Source: Gnomoniopsis sp. IMI 355080 (lineage: Eukaryota; Ascomycota; Sordariomycetes; Diaporthales; Gnomoniaceae). Taken from it: DNA of 64,000 nt. The position numbers and the translations under genes were made by a program. Where the stretch lies: positions 1-64,000 of the forward strand of contig JAPEVC010000072.1 of NCBI GenBank assembly GCA_027946555.1, in the 5' to 3' direction. Shown here piece after piece: positions 1 through 9,836 of the stretch. The notes under the pieces were generated by a model. It saw nothing but the letters and a program-made list of their open reading frames with translations, did no database searches and was not told where the DNA came from. Position 1 is the first letter of the stretch. Every line of letters starts with the position of its first letter.

Positions 1-2384
1 GCTACCCCCCCAAGCGAGACATCCACACCCCCAGACCCGTATCCACACTACCAGTCGCAGCCACACCCCAAGGATCCTCCCACCTCCCAGTCTAGGTCTC
101 CGTCCCAGCAGCGACAAGCACACTCGCAATTGCAACAGCCGAATTCGCGTTCGCAGGATTCGCATTCGCCCTCTTCCACTTCCTCCGACTCTAAACCACC
201 TCATATTGCCGAACTCCACCAACGCTTCCCCCCTATCACCAGAGCCGTCACTGCATCCAGTCATCAGCAATCCAAGCAGCATCAGCAGGCTGAACGTCGC
301 CTTAAGTCTAGTCACGGCCGACGGCACGGCGACGACAAGCCCGCCTCCGACTCCGACTACGTCCAAAATCAAAATCAAAGTCACAAGCCGGGCTTTTTTT
401 TTAACTTCAGCAAGGCGGCCAAGTCGTTCGATCGCCCACTCCAATCAGCACCAGCACAAGCACAAACACAAGCACATCCGCGTGTAGCGATGAGTGCTAC
501 CGAGCAGACTTCTATCACCAAACAGAGTTCAAAACAATCGGGTAAGAAGATGGCCCCAAACGTTGAAACACAAAACCCACTACCCCCCCCAAACGAAAAG
601 AACACCTGCCACCCAATGTATCCGCTGGACTGCCCGGGTGATGTTTGCTTCACTTTACCTTCCTTCTCACCATCCTTTCCCAAACAATTGGCCTGTAGCG
701 AACATCAACTCTCCCATGCTAATTCTTCGATTCTCGTGTGTGCAGATACCGCCTATGCACCCGCCCCCTCTTTAGCCTCAAAACCCGAAACCTCATTAGG
801 GGAAGGCGACCCGGACTCCACCCCCGCTTCAACAAAGAAAGCATCCAAGCCTAAACCCTTCACATTATTGAGTAGGACAAAGTCTCACCGCGAAAAGAAC
901 GGCCGCAGCCCGCGCCACACCCCAAGCCCTCAAGACACCAGAGAGATAGTCCCACCGTCACGAGCCGCTGCCCGAGTGCCCATTATGGAACTCAATCCTC
1001 CTGACAAGGCGGTTGTCGCCCAAACCCCACGAACCGCTACGGTCCCTCACGATCCCGCCTACAGAGAAGCCATGTCATCCACTTCGAGAACCCATTCCGC
1101 CGATCGCGCCCATTCACGAGATGCATCATCCGACAGGCGCGGCCACCAGGAGAGAGACCAGTATTCGAGGTCACACCAATCGACGCCGAGGGATGGCAAC
1201 GGTGCATCCTCTTTTTTCAACAACCTGAGAAGGGAAGGAGGCCGCGTGGCTGAGACTATTGGCAAGGGCTTGTTTGGGAAAGGCAGCCGCAGCGGAAGCA
1301 CTACTGAGAGAGACCCAGTGGATGACGAGCATTACGTGTTGAAGGTCATCACTCTTCCGTTGGTTGAGCAAACACGCTTAACCAGAATATCGAAACGCCT
1401 GGAAGAATCGCGCGACAAGACCGAATTTTGGATGCCGGCATTTCCGTGGCGGGCAATCGACTATTTGAATTATAAGGGATGCGATGTCGAAGGCCTCTAT
1501 CGAGTACCCGGCAGTGGGCCACAAATCAAGAAATGGCAGCGGCGGTTTGATGAACGTAAGTGGTCTTGTCAAGGGTGAGTTTGAGGATGTGGGAAAGGCT
1601 GACTTTGCTACCAGAGCATGATGTCGATTTATTCAACCAGGAGGATCTCTATGATATCAACATAATTGGTTCGATGCTTAAAGCTTGGCTTCGTGAGCTG
1701 CCCGACGAACTATTTCCGAAGGAGGCCCAAGATCGCATCAACAGAGAATGCGCTGGCTCCGAGAAGGTTCCTCAAATGCTCATCGATGAGTTGTCTAACC
1801 TCTCACCCTTCAACTACTACCTCCTCTTTGCCATCACATGCCACCTCAGCCTCCTTCTGGCGCACTCCGACAAGAACAAAATGGACTTTCGAAATCTTTG
1901 CATCTGCTTTCAGCCATGTATGAAGATTGATGCATTCTGTTTCAAATTTCTGGTTTGCGACTGGAGGGATTGCTGGAAAGGCTGTAGGACCGAGGCCAAG
2001 TATATTGAGGAGGAGTATAAGCTGTTCGACCAACCACCACCTCCTGGCCTGGGTATCAAAAAGAGACTGGAACCACGGGCTGAAGGGCGCCCTGACCGCC
2101 GGCCGTCGCCCGTTCCCGACCGAGATGACCGAGAGCGCAACCTGTCTTCAGCAGACAGCAATGGCAAGAAGTCGCAAAGCAGCGGAGATCAGGCCCGGCT
2201 TAAGAAAAAATCACCTCCACCACACGACAGGGAAAACGGAACCACTGTGCCAAGATCGGTCCCTTCAGAGCCGAACACCGTGAGTTCTCCTCGAGGGCCC
2301 ATCGATACGAGGACTAGCCCCCAAGACGCCAACGACATGAGGCCGCTGTCGCCGATCAAGCCTCTTTCGCCCCTAGGGTTCTAG
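1..2384 (+). CDS. RhoGAP-domain protein, 5'-partial
   Basis: This is a Rho-family GTPase-activating protein that switches off a Rho/Cdc42-type GTPase in polarity or wall signalling. The reading frame is already open at base 1, so the start codon lies upstream. Proposed exons are <1..541, 746..1555 and 1615..2384. Intron 1556..1614 (59 nt) is required, because joining across it restores the GAP core. Intron 542..745 (204 nt, a multiple of three) is inferred from a GTAAGA donor, a GCTAAT branch site, a GTGCAG acceptor and the atypical peptide it would encode. The first half is Ser/Pro/Gln/Arg-rich and probably disordered. The GAP domain follows, with the arginine finger in LYRVPGSG (Arg codon near 1501), then the NLCICFQPCMKID block and a basic Ser/Pro-rich tail. 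The GTPase target cannot be named from sequence. The domain call is firm; the subfamily (Sac7/Bag7-like or other) is open. Confidence 0.88.
542..745 (+). other. probable in-frame intron of the RhoGAP gene
   Basis: The stretch starts with GTAAGA and ends with a pyrimidine-rich GTGTGCAG, with GCTAAT about 30 nt before the acceptor. At 204 nt it keeps frame whether spliced or not. Its translation is rich in Cys, His and Met and is unlike the Ser/Pro/Lys/Arg-rich sequence on either side, which favours splicing. Confidence 0.6.
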
Positions 2385-3428
2385 AGTTGCCGTCTTGGGC
2401 TGTGCTGCTTCCGGTCCGTGGGATGAAGAATTGCAGATGCAATAGTGTTCAACCTAAGGCTAGTTACATGCCTTCTGGAAATGCGATTACTACTCTACAC
2501 GATGAGCAACGCATATCACGAATTTCTTTTGTTGGCAGATTATTGAACTGCCCCACAATGAAGCCTTTTTCAAGTCGGGATCGCAGGCTGTGTCCATTCT
2601 TAAAGGACAAGCAGCTAAAGAAGAGGGGCATTCTTTTTTGTCATGTATGTTGGTTGTTCTGTATACCCCCGGAGGCATTTGGATTGGAGCTTTTCCCCCG
2701 TACTTCCCAGATCAAAACTTGGTTGGGGTTGCATATTTCTTTTGTGATCGTTTCCCAAGCAGCTCAGCTGCATTTTATCTCAGCAGCATTCCATTGAGCG
2801 TTTCACTCGAAGCCAGGAAGAGGTGGATTACACAAGTCCCAGAGGTTACGAACTATCACGGCCATCACCGACACCAAAGACTAACCACTTTGGGTAATGC
2901 GGGATCGGTTTTCTTCCACTACTACTACTTTTATGGCAAGCAGGATCTGAAGATATTGAGTGACACAGGAAGATGGGAATGCAAGAACTTTTTAGCACAC
3001 TCACGGAAGAGAAGAGTCTGCTTGTCTTGGGGGTACAATGCAAGGTGGTTGGCTGCCCATTGGCCAAGTTGGAAAGGGAGGCACAGGCTCAGGCCAGGCC
3101 TACAAGCAAAAGAGTATTGTATATTAAGTCTGCCTGTAATAGACAGCCAAGCGAAGATTTTCAGGTCCAGTCTCATTACGACTGACCGGCAAAGGCGGAC
3201 CGAACGGGAAGAAACACGATTTCAAACCGAACAACTTGGTGTCTCTTATATTGCGAGATATGCCATTTCTCAAGTGAAGCCATAATGACCACGGATTTTC
3301 TTTTCCATCCTAGACGCCGGACGCCACCGTGAACCCCAGGATCCGAGTCCTTCCGAGAAGCGCAAGGCTCATGAGCCAAGACTCTTTTCCCAGTAAGATG
3401 CCAATTGTGCCTAAAACATGCCTTCCAC
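2385..3428. other. intergenic, convergent 3' ends
   Basis: This 1.04-kb interval lies between the 3' ends of the RhoGAP gene (+) and RRS1 (-). It should hold both 3' UTRs. A 231-codon open stretch at 2590-3285 lacks protein-like composition or any recognisable motif. I see no RNA gene or repeat. Confidence 0.6.
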
Positions 3429-4028
3429 TCACTTGGCCGCATGCCTTGCATTACTTCTCATCTTGCGCTCGTTACGCCTCGCCCTCTCCTTCCTTTCCCG
3501 CCTTCCCTCGCCTCTCACTGTCTCGCCGTTCTTCAACTTGGCCTCCTTGTTCGGGTCGACCTCCACGAGCCAATCGGCCTGCACCTTGCCCTCTTCGCGG
3601 TCACGCGCGGCTTTGTCTCCTTTCCAACCCCAGCGCTTGACCCACTCGCCGCTGGCCTCGTCAAACACAAGGTTCTTACGCTGCTCCTTGGTCTTGGGCT
3701 TGATGCCCTTGCGCTTGGCGAATTGCTCCCACTTGGTGGGCGGCTTGGGAACGGGCAAGGGTTTCTCGCGCGGTAGGGGCGTATGGCTGGGCGGGAGGGA
3801 GAGGAGCACACCGTCGGTCTTGGTCGAGTTCGCGGGGCAGGTGGTCAGGAGCTGGTTGATGAGGGATTGCGCGCCGTCGCGGGCGATGCTGGCTAGGGAG
3901 GCTTCAATGTTGGATGTGTCGATAGTGAGGGGGTTGGGATCTGTTGTGAGGAGCAGGCCTAGGTCGAAGGTGTAGGGCGTTGGTTTCTCGACTGCGACGG
4001 GCAACTTCTTGGGGGCTGTGGAAGCCAT
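3429..4028 (-). CDS. RRS1: ribosome biogenesis regulatory protein Rrs1
   Basis: Rrs1 is an essential nucleolar assembly factor for the 60S subunit. In yeast it works with Rpf2 to deliver the 5S RNP (5S rRNA, uL18, uL5) to pre-60S particles. This single-exon gene encodes 199 residues, against about 203 in yeast. The N-terminal half carries the family pattern YTFDLGLLLTTDPNPL (about residues 18-33). The central block TKWEQFAKRKGI (about 97-108) is the family signature and is followed by the KNLVFDEASGEW segment. The C-terminus is a long Lys/Arg-rich tail typical of nucleolar proteins. The ATG at 4028 gives the expected N-terminus. It is divergent from the mS29 gene across 474 bp, so the two may share a promoter region. 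No oddities are seen. Confidence 0.95.
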   Translation of the reverse strand: MASTAPKKLPVAVEKPTPYTFDLGLLLTTDPNPLTIDTSNIEASLASIARDGAQSLINQLLTTCPANSTKTDGVLLSLPPSHTPLPREKPLPVPKPPTKWEQFAKRKGIKPKTKEQRKNLVFDEASGEWVKRWGWKGDKAARDREEGKVQADWLVEVDPNKEAKLKNGETVRGEGRRERKERARRNERKMRSNARHAAK

Positions 4029-4502
4029 GATGGTGTTCTGTTGGTTGTGATCTCTTCTGTTCTGGGGATTTGTTTCGCGAGGAAAGGAACTTTGACGAGA
4101 TCGCTATCCGAAAAAGGCAAAAAAAGGTCTAATTCGGTCGACTTGTGATAGTTGCGACCGGATTCAATGTAGAAATGCTTGTTGAGGTTAGAAGTTTTGG
4201 GGTTCACTAGGCGGAGGACGAATAATCTGCAGTCCCAAGTTGCGCGAAGTTCTCTTAACTTTTTTGCCTGCCGTTGCTTTCGCAGTGGGGCTGTCTGGGC
4301 CTGCAGTCATTGGCCGCTGTAGGTGCTCTACAGGGGTTCTTCAATGCTTAGCGTCCAAATACCCTGGCCTGTTCGAGCTTGAAATTCTTCGTTGACCGCA
4401 TGTGAAGCTCCGGCGCGTCAAGACTTCAAATCCGGCGGAGCGATGCGATAGAGACCGTCACAATCTTCTCACGCGCAGGAAGGACGGCTGGCGAATCTCA
4501 CA
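4029..4502. promoter_or_regulatory. divergent promoter region RRS1 / mS29
   Basis: This is a 474-bp gap between the start codons of two ribosome-related genes, cytosolic 60S assembly on one side and the mitochondrial small subunit on the other. It must contain both 5' UTRs and promoters. I found no convincing RRPE/PAC pair or TATA box; purine/pyrimidine-rich runs occur near 4110-4130. Confidence 0.5.
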
Positions 4503-6043
4503 ATGGCCTCTCACAACTGCTGGAGTTGCCTGCTTCGGCCCTCAATGGCCACTCTAGCCCCGACTCGGCCATTCATCCCCATGACCACGATATTACCACC
4601 AACCACGACGAGCACAGCATTACCTTCGCTAGCCCACGCCTTCTCCACCACGACGCCTGCCTATGGCCCTCCAGTCAAGTCGTCCAAGCCGGGAGTGCAT
4701 CAGCGGCCGGGCAAGCGCATGAAGCTGGGCAAGTTTAAGAAAGGGAGGCAGATCGTCAGGGCCAAGACGCCAGCACAGGGTGAGCGCAAGGCCTGGCGCA
4801 AGCGCGTTGTGCTGTCCAACAATAACGCCGTCCGCGTCAACAACATGCCGCGCATGGACGAGAAGAACCTCGCGTCGTCCGAGAGTGCGGGCCAGGTCTT
4901 TAAAATCCCAGAGGGGCCCATCGATCAGCTGCGCAAGGTGGACGCCTTCAAGGCCAGCCAGACCTGGCACCTGTTCCATGGCCCGCATATGCTGGTGAGG
5001 CCGGAGACGGTGAGGGTCTGTTCTCGGATGCTGAAGGCGGCTGAGGAGGGCAGAACCGCGAGGATGGTGATCACGGGTGATAGGGGCACGGGCAAGAGCG
5101 CGGTGCTGTTGCAGGCGATGGTGAATGCATTCATGAATAATTGGATCGTGATTAATATCCCAGAGGGTATGTCCTAAGCTTCGCACTCAACTAAAATCGT
5201 TTTGATGAGTATCCACCACTAACAGGAACAACAGCCCAAGAATTAACAACGGCCTCCACCGAATACGGCCCCATCCCAGATACTAAGCCCCAGCAATGGA
5301 TGCAACCAACCTATGCCCTCCGGCTAATGGCAAGCATCAGGGAGGCCAACAAGGGCGTCCTCGATACCATCTACACAACTCGCTCCTACGAGGACTTCAC
5401 AAACCCGGTCGTCGAAGGCGCCACGCTCAACACGCTCATCGAATCGGCCCGCGAAGCCGACCAAGCCTGGCCCGTCTTCTCGGCGCTGTGGTACGAGCTC
5501 TTTGGCGTCAAGGCCGACCTGGACGGCAAGGCGCGCCCGCCAATCCTGTTCGCGCTCGACGGCCTCGGCTACATCATGCGGACGTCCGACTACCGCTCCC
5601 AGGCTTTTGAGCCGATCCACAGCCATGACATTGCGATTGTGCGCATGTTCACCGACGTGCTCTCCGGCAAGGCGGCGCTGCCCAACGGTGGCGCCGTCCT
5701 TGCCGCGACTTGCCGAAGCAATGCGGCGCGCAACGCCAGCTTGGAGCTTGCCATCAGCCGCCAGCTTGCAAGGCAAGCCGGCGACGAGGTGCCGCCGAGG
5801 GATCCGTACTGTCGCAAGTATGACCCGCGGGTGGATGAGGTGATGGAGGACACGGGCCTGCAGGTCGTGGATGTCAAGGGGATTAGCAAGCTAGAGGCGA
5901 GGGCGCTGATGGAGTACTGGGCTGCGAGCGGACTGCTGCGGGCGCAGGTTGATGAGACGACTGTGAGTGAGAAGTGGATGACCGGCGGCAACGGGATCAT
6001 TGGGGAGATGGAGAAGGCTGGGCTGTTGACTTTGAGGGTGTAA
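4503..6043 (+). CDS. RSM23: mitochondrial small ribosomal subunit protein mS29 (DAP3/Rsm23)
   Basis: This is a GTP-binding structural protein of the mitochondrial ribosomal small subunit and a member of the DAP3 family. Exons are 4503..5166 and 5226..6043; the 59-nt intron has a GTATGT donor and an AACAG acceptor. The product is 493 residues. The N-terminus is Ser/Thr/Pro-rich without acidic residues and looks like a mitochondrial presequence, followed by a basic segment ending about residue 100. The P-loop GDRGTGKS lies at about residues 192-199, just before the intron. The second exon carries the STEYGPIP and FALDGLGY blocks, the latter being the Walker-B-like strand. The first ATG is used, since it opens the targeting sequence. 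Confidence 0.93.
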
Positions 6044-6556
6044 AAGAGTGGCATATAGTGAATCGAAATCAGAGTGATTTTGACTGTATTTCAAGTTAAA
6101 CGTTAACTACACTATGGATGTGCCTCCATGCTATATTCACTCACTACTCGAAGCTCAATCGCATGTTGAACCTGACCGTCAGGCCAAACGGGCGCCGCAA
6201 GTAGAGCCAATAGACCTAGGTACAGACGGAAGCAGCTGGTGAGCACCGATTAATGCATCTTTAGACTCTACCGCGAGACATGCTCTCTGCCACGCTGCTT
6301 GAAAGGATAATCAAAACAGTTCGAACGAGTAGACCAACGCAGCTAGACCTATCTACTGATCCTGCATCACTACGAGTCAAGCTTGTCCTGAACATGAAAG
6401 ATGTCATTTTGTCATTTCGAGTTGGTAGCATCAACTCGCGTCTAAATTACTACCGCGGCCTCATGCATCCAGCGTAAACAGTACCATGTCCACAACGCCT
6501 GTGACCGAATACAATAAGACCCTTAGTCCATGATCCTAACCACCTGCCCCTCGCGT
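6044..6556. other. intergenic, convergent 3' ends
   Basis: About 0.5 kb between the convergent mS29 and MCM7 stop codons. Apart from a weak 7-bp stem at 6418-6438 I see nothing in it. Confidence 0.5.
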
Positions 6557-9253
6557 TCACTCATCCTCCTCGCCCTCATTGTCGTTTTCTTGCGCGGTAA
6601 TAAAAACAAGACGAGAGCCATTTCCAGCGGTTTGCCAAAGCTAGATATCCATGGTCAGTATAAGCGTTCCTTTAGTATCAGGCAATATCATGCAGAAAGT
6701 ACTCACATCCAGCTCAAGGTACTCATCAAGCGTCTTGATCCACTGGTCCTCCGTGAATCCTTTGGCAATTACCCGCTCCTTCACCTTGCGCATGCTCAGC
6801 TCCACGCCAAACTCCTCATCATCTTCATCTGCATCATCGGGCAGACATTGCCGGCTCTCCATAAGGGACTTCACCAAGTTGTAGATCCTGCTGCTGGCGT
6901 TCATTTGTCTCCTATTTCCGCTTGCATCCGTGTTGAGACTGTCCTTGCTGGCCTCCACCAGGCGTAGAGCCTCATCCACATCGTCCTGTTCGACCTTTTC
7001 GGAGAACCTCAGACGCGCCAGAGCCTGCGAAAGACGGACGACACCAAGAAGTGTACGAGGCGTGGTGTGCGCAAACTGCTTGCCACGCTTCTCGGCCTTC
7101 TTTTGCCCGTCTCGTAGTTTGACGTACGTCTTGACGAGGTACTCGGACACGCTCTGCGGAACAACTGGTCGATAAGTGCGAGCACGAGCGATGTATGCTC
7201 GAACCTCGTCAGGTGGGAAAACGATTTCGTCAGCAGTGCCAATATCCGGGTGCTTGTTGTGCATGTGCACGTATGCGACGTGCTTAGCGAGCTGAGCATC
7301 CTTGTCTCGATCAGCGGTATCGAGTAGCAGGAAGAGAATGTCGAAACGGGAGAGCAGAGCAGCGGGAAGGTTGATGTTTTCCACTGGGGAAAGCTTCGGG
7401 TTATATCGGCCGTATAGAGGATTGGCGGCAGCGAGAATCGAAGTCCGGGCGTTCAGGGTGGTGGAGATGCCGGCCTTTGATATGCTGATTGTCTGCTGCT
7501 CCATGACTTCGTGAATGGCGGTCCGATCGTTGTCATCCATCTTGTCAAACTCATCGATAGCACATATACCGTTGTCAGCAAGGACAAGGGCACCACCCTC
7601 CAGCACCATCTCGTCAGTTACTGGGTCTCGCATCACAGCGGCGGTAAGACCGACACCACTGCTACCACGACCAGAGGTATATACTCCTCGCGGTGCGACC
7701 TTGGAGATGTATTTGAGCAGCTGAGACTTGGCCACACCGGGATCACCCATTAGACATATGTTGATGTCTCCACGGATCTTCATACCATCTCCCATCTCCT
7801 TTGAGACACCGCCGACAAGGAGAAGCAAAAGTGCCTTCTTGACGTCGAGGTGACCAAAGATCTCAGGAGCGATGGACTTGGCGAGATATTCGTAGACGTG
7901 TCCTGATTGCCTGTACATGTCGATTTTACGCGCTATGCCACGATCGACCTTCATGTCCTCGTATGCCTTCTTGTGTTGATGGATATAGTTGGCTTCCAGG
8001 TAGGTATCTGTGAGGAGGCCAGCCCGCATAGCCTTGAAACCTGTATAAGGAGTCGGTAGGAAGATGCCGGAAATGTCCACTACATCACCAGGATTGATCT
8101 TTCGGACACAACTTCCGTAAGCTGATACCGTCAAAGACCGAGGAATCTGGCCAATAGGCACCTGCTCAGGCAACTCCTGGACCTTGATTTCTTGGAACGG
8201 CAAGAATTTCGAAGCGCGAGAAGACGGATGCAGTTGGCCCTTTGTCTGATTTGCCTTGCAGTCTGCCGAAGGGCACACAGTCAGGGGACCGAATTGCTTG
8301 TCGGTGACTGTCTGGAAGATCTCGCAGCCACATCGTTCGCAGGTATAAGCGCTGACTTGCACTAGGGGCTTCACGTCTGAGACTCGAGTTGCGATGGCGC
8401 GGACGGTGATGAGGTGGCCGAGGTGGTCACCACGCACTTGTCGAACTGACAAAGCTTTCAAGGGAGCGTCTGATGTTGACGATCTAGGCTTGAAGACAAG
8501 AGTGTACCGTCTGGTCAGCTGAGCCGGGAACTTGTCCTGGACCAGAGTAGGGTCACCCATGGCCTCGGCGCCCTCTTCGATCTCGCGATTCCGGTCTTGT
8601 CGTCGAGCCATCAGAACATCGAGAACATCGTCCTTGAACCTATTGCAACGTCAGTCAAGTCCTGAGAAGGAATTCAAGATCGAGTGAGATATACGTAGTG
8701 TCCGATGTTGGTTCGGGCATGCACTCGTCGATTGCTCTGGACAAAATCTCGACATAGTGTTTGGTATTGACCTCGATTGACTGGACTAATTTCAATGCGG
8801 CGACATCATCACCAACCTCTTGCTCCCACTAAGATGCAGTCAGTTCCTGTTAGATCTCGCGCTAGGAGGCAAGGAGAGCGGTACCTGTTGCAAATCGTCC
8901 AACTCTATGAGGACCTCGTCTATCTTACGATCGGCAAGCTGGCGCATTATATCCCTGTACTTGTGGTAGGGTTGTTTGGTGGGGGCGGCGTCCTGGCGGC
9001 GGCGGCTCTCGTCTTCATCGTCCTCGTCCATGAAGTCATACTCGTCGTCGGTATCATTGCCGCCAATGTCGATGTTGCCGAGCGCCTGGGTAAGAGCCTC
9101 GGCAGGCGAGGCCTTGAAGTCTTGCAGAAAAGTCTTAAATGCACCTGAGAGTCATGTGTCAGCGAGGCTATCTCAGAAGATGGTTTGCGACAGCAGAAAC
9201 ACACCCAATTGGGCCTCGTAGTCCACAGGCGCTTTCCACTGCAGGAGCGCCAT
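6557..9253 (-). CDS. MCM7: DNA replication licensing factor Mcm7
   Basis: Mcm7 is a subunit of the MCM2-7 replicative helicase, loaded at origins in G1 and part of the CMG helicase. Exons, in transcript order, are 9253..9205, 9144..8885, 8828..8695, 8639..6707 and 6640..6557, with introns of 60, 56, 55 and 66 nt. The spliced product is 819 residues, the normal length. The zinc-binding module (CERC...CPSADC) falls at about residues 250-275. The MCM AAA core follows with Walker [10 protein letters not shown] at about 445, Walker B IDEFDKM about 60 residues later, and the arginine-finger block LSRFDILF. The final small exon gives a short acidic tail. Splicing was chosen by phase and by conservation (for example [15 protein letters not shown] at the N-terminus). 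It diverges from PEX1 and has two MCB boxes upstream. Confidence 0.95.
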
Positions 9254-9836
9254 TCTGTGCTCCAGAGAGAAGAGTAAATGAAGATCGATCTAATATCCAA
9301 GGACGAACTGGGACGACGAAGGCGATCTGCGAGTGAGGACAAAAACGAACCAAAAAGTGTAAGGGCGCCGAGGACAAGAGTAGGATGGTAAACGGCTGGA
9401 TGGAATCCGGGTTCTAAAGTGCAAATGCATGGAGAGCTCATGGCTGGAAATTTACGGCGCGTGGAAACGCCAGACCGCGGCCGCGACGCGTCTTGGACGC
9501 GTGAGCTGGAAAGTGCTCCTGCTACCAAAGGTACACTCCTTTTAGCGGAGACAGGCAGCATCTGGGTGGGTACCCCTCAATAGCCACCGATCTCGACGCT
9601 ATGCAGGGTTCTACCTGCCCCTGTCATCGCTCTGTACAGGGGCCGGCATCTGGACGGATGAGGACCGGCAGGCATTGAAGCTGAGAAGCCGAGGCACAAT
9701 CGGGAACTTGACATGCTACCGGCAATCGACCATGACCAGCAACAAACCGGCGCTCGGGGCTTTATATGGCTCGCCAATCTCTTCAACGTCGTTGACGATC
9801 AATCATTGATTTCGGGGGGTCTTGTTGCTGTCCATA
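9254..9836. promoter_or_regulatory. divergent promoter region MCM7 / PEX1
   Basis: This 583-bp spacer lies between the two start codons. It holds two ACGCGT MCB boxes on the MCM7-proximal side (9486-9502) and one CCGAGG hexamer (9689-9694) closer to PEX1. The hexamer matches the fungal fatty-acid-responsive FarA/FarB core. The MCB pair is persuasive; the single hexamer could be chance. Confidence 0.6.
9486..9502. promoter_or_regulatory. paired MCB elements (ACGCGT) upstream of MCM7
   Basis: Two perfect ACGCGT palindromes at 9486-9491 and 9497-9502 are spaced 11 bp start to start, about one helical turn, and lie roughly 235-250 bp before the MCM7 ATG. In fungi this is the binding site of MBF (Mbp1-Swi6 type APSES factors), which drives G1/S transcription of replication genes. 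The functional assignment is inferred from the motif and its target. Confidence 0.7.

Noticed and set aside
2590..3285. 231-codon open frame downstream of the RhoGAP gene
   Set aside because: The composition is erratic, with many Trp, Cys and His and no domain or motif. It lies in the probable 3' UTR and is best explained as chance.
3418..3975. 185-codon frame antisense to RRS1
   Set aside because: It overlaps a firmly identified gene on the other strand, and its Ser/Leu/Arg-rich translation is the usual shadow of GC-biased codons.
6418..6438. 7-bp inverted repeat CGAGTTG/CAACTCG with 7-nt loop
   Set aside because: The stem is short enough to arise by chance in an intergenic region and has no supporting context.
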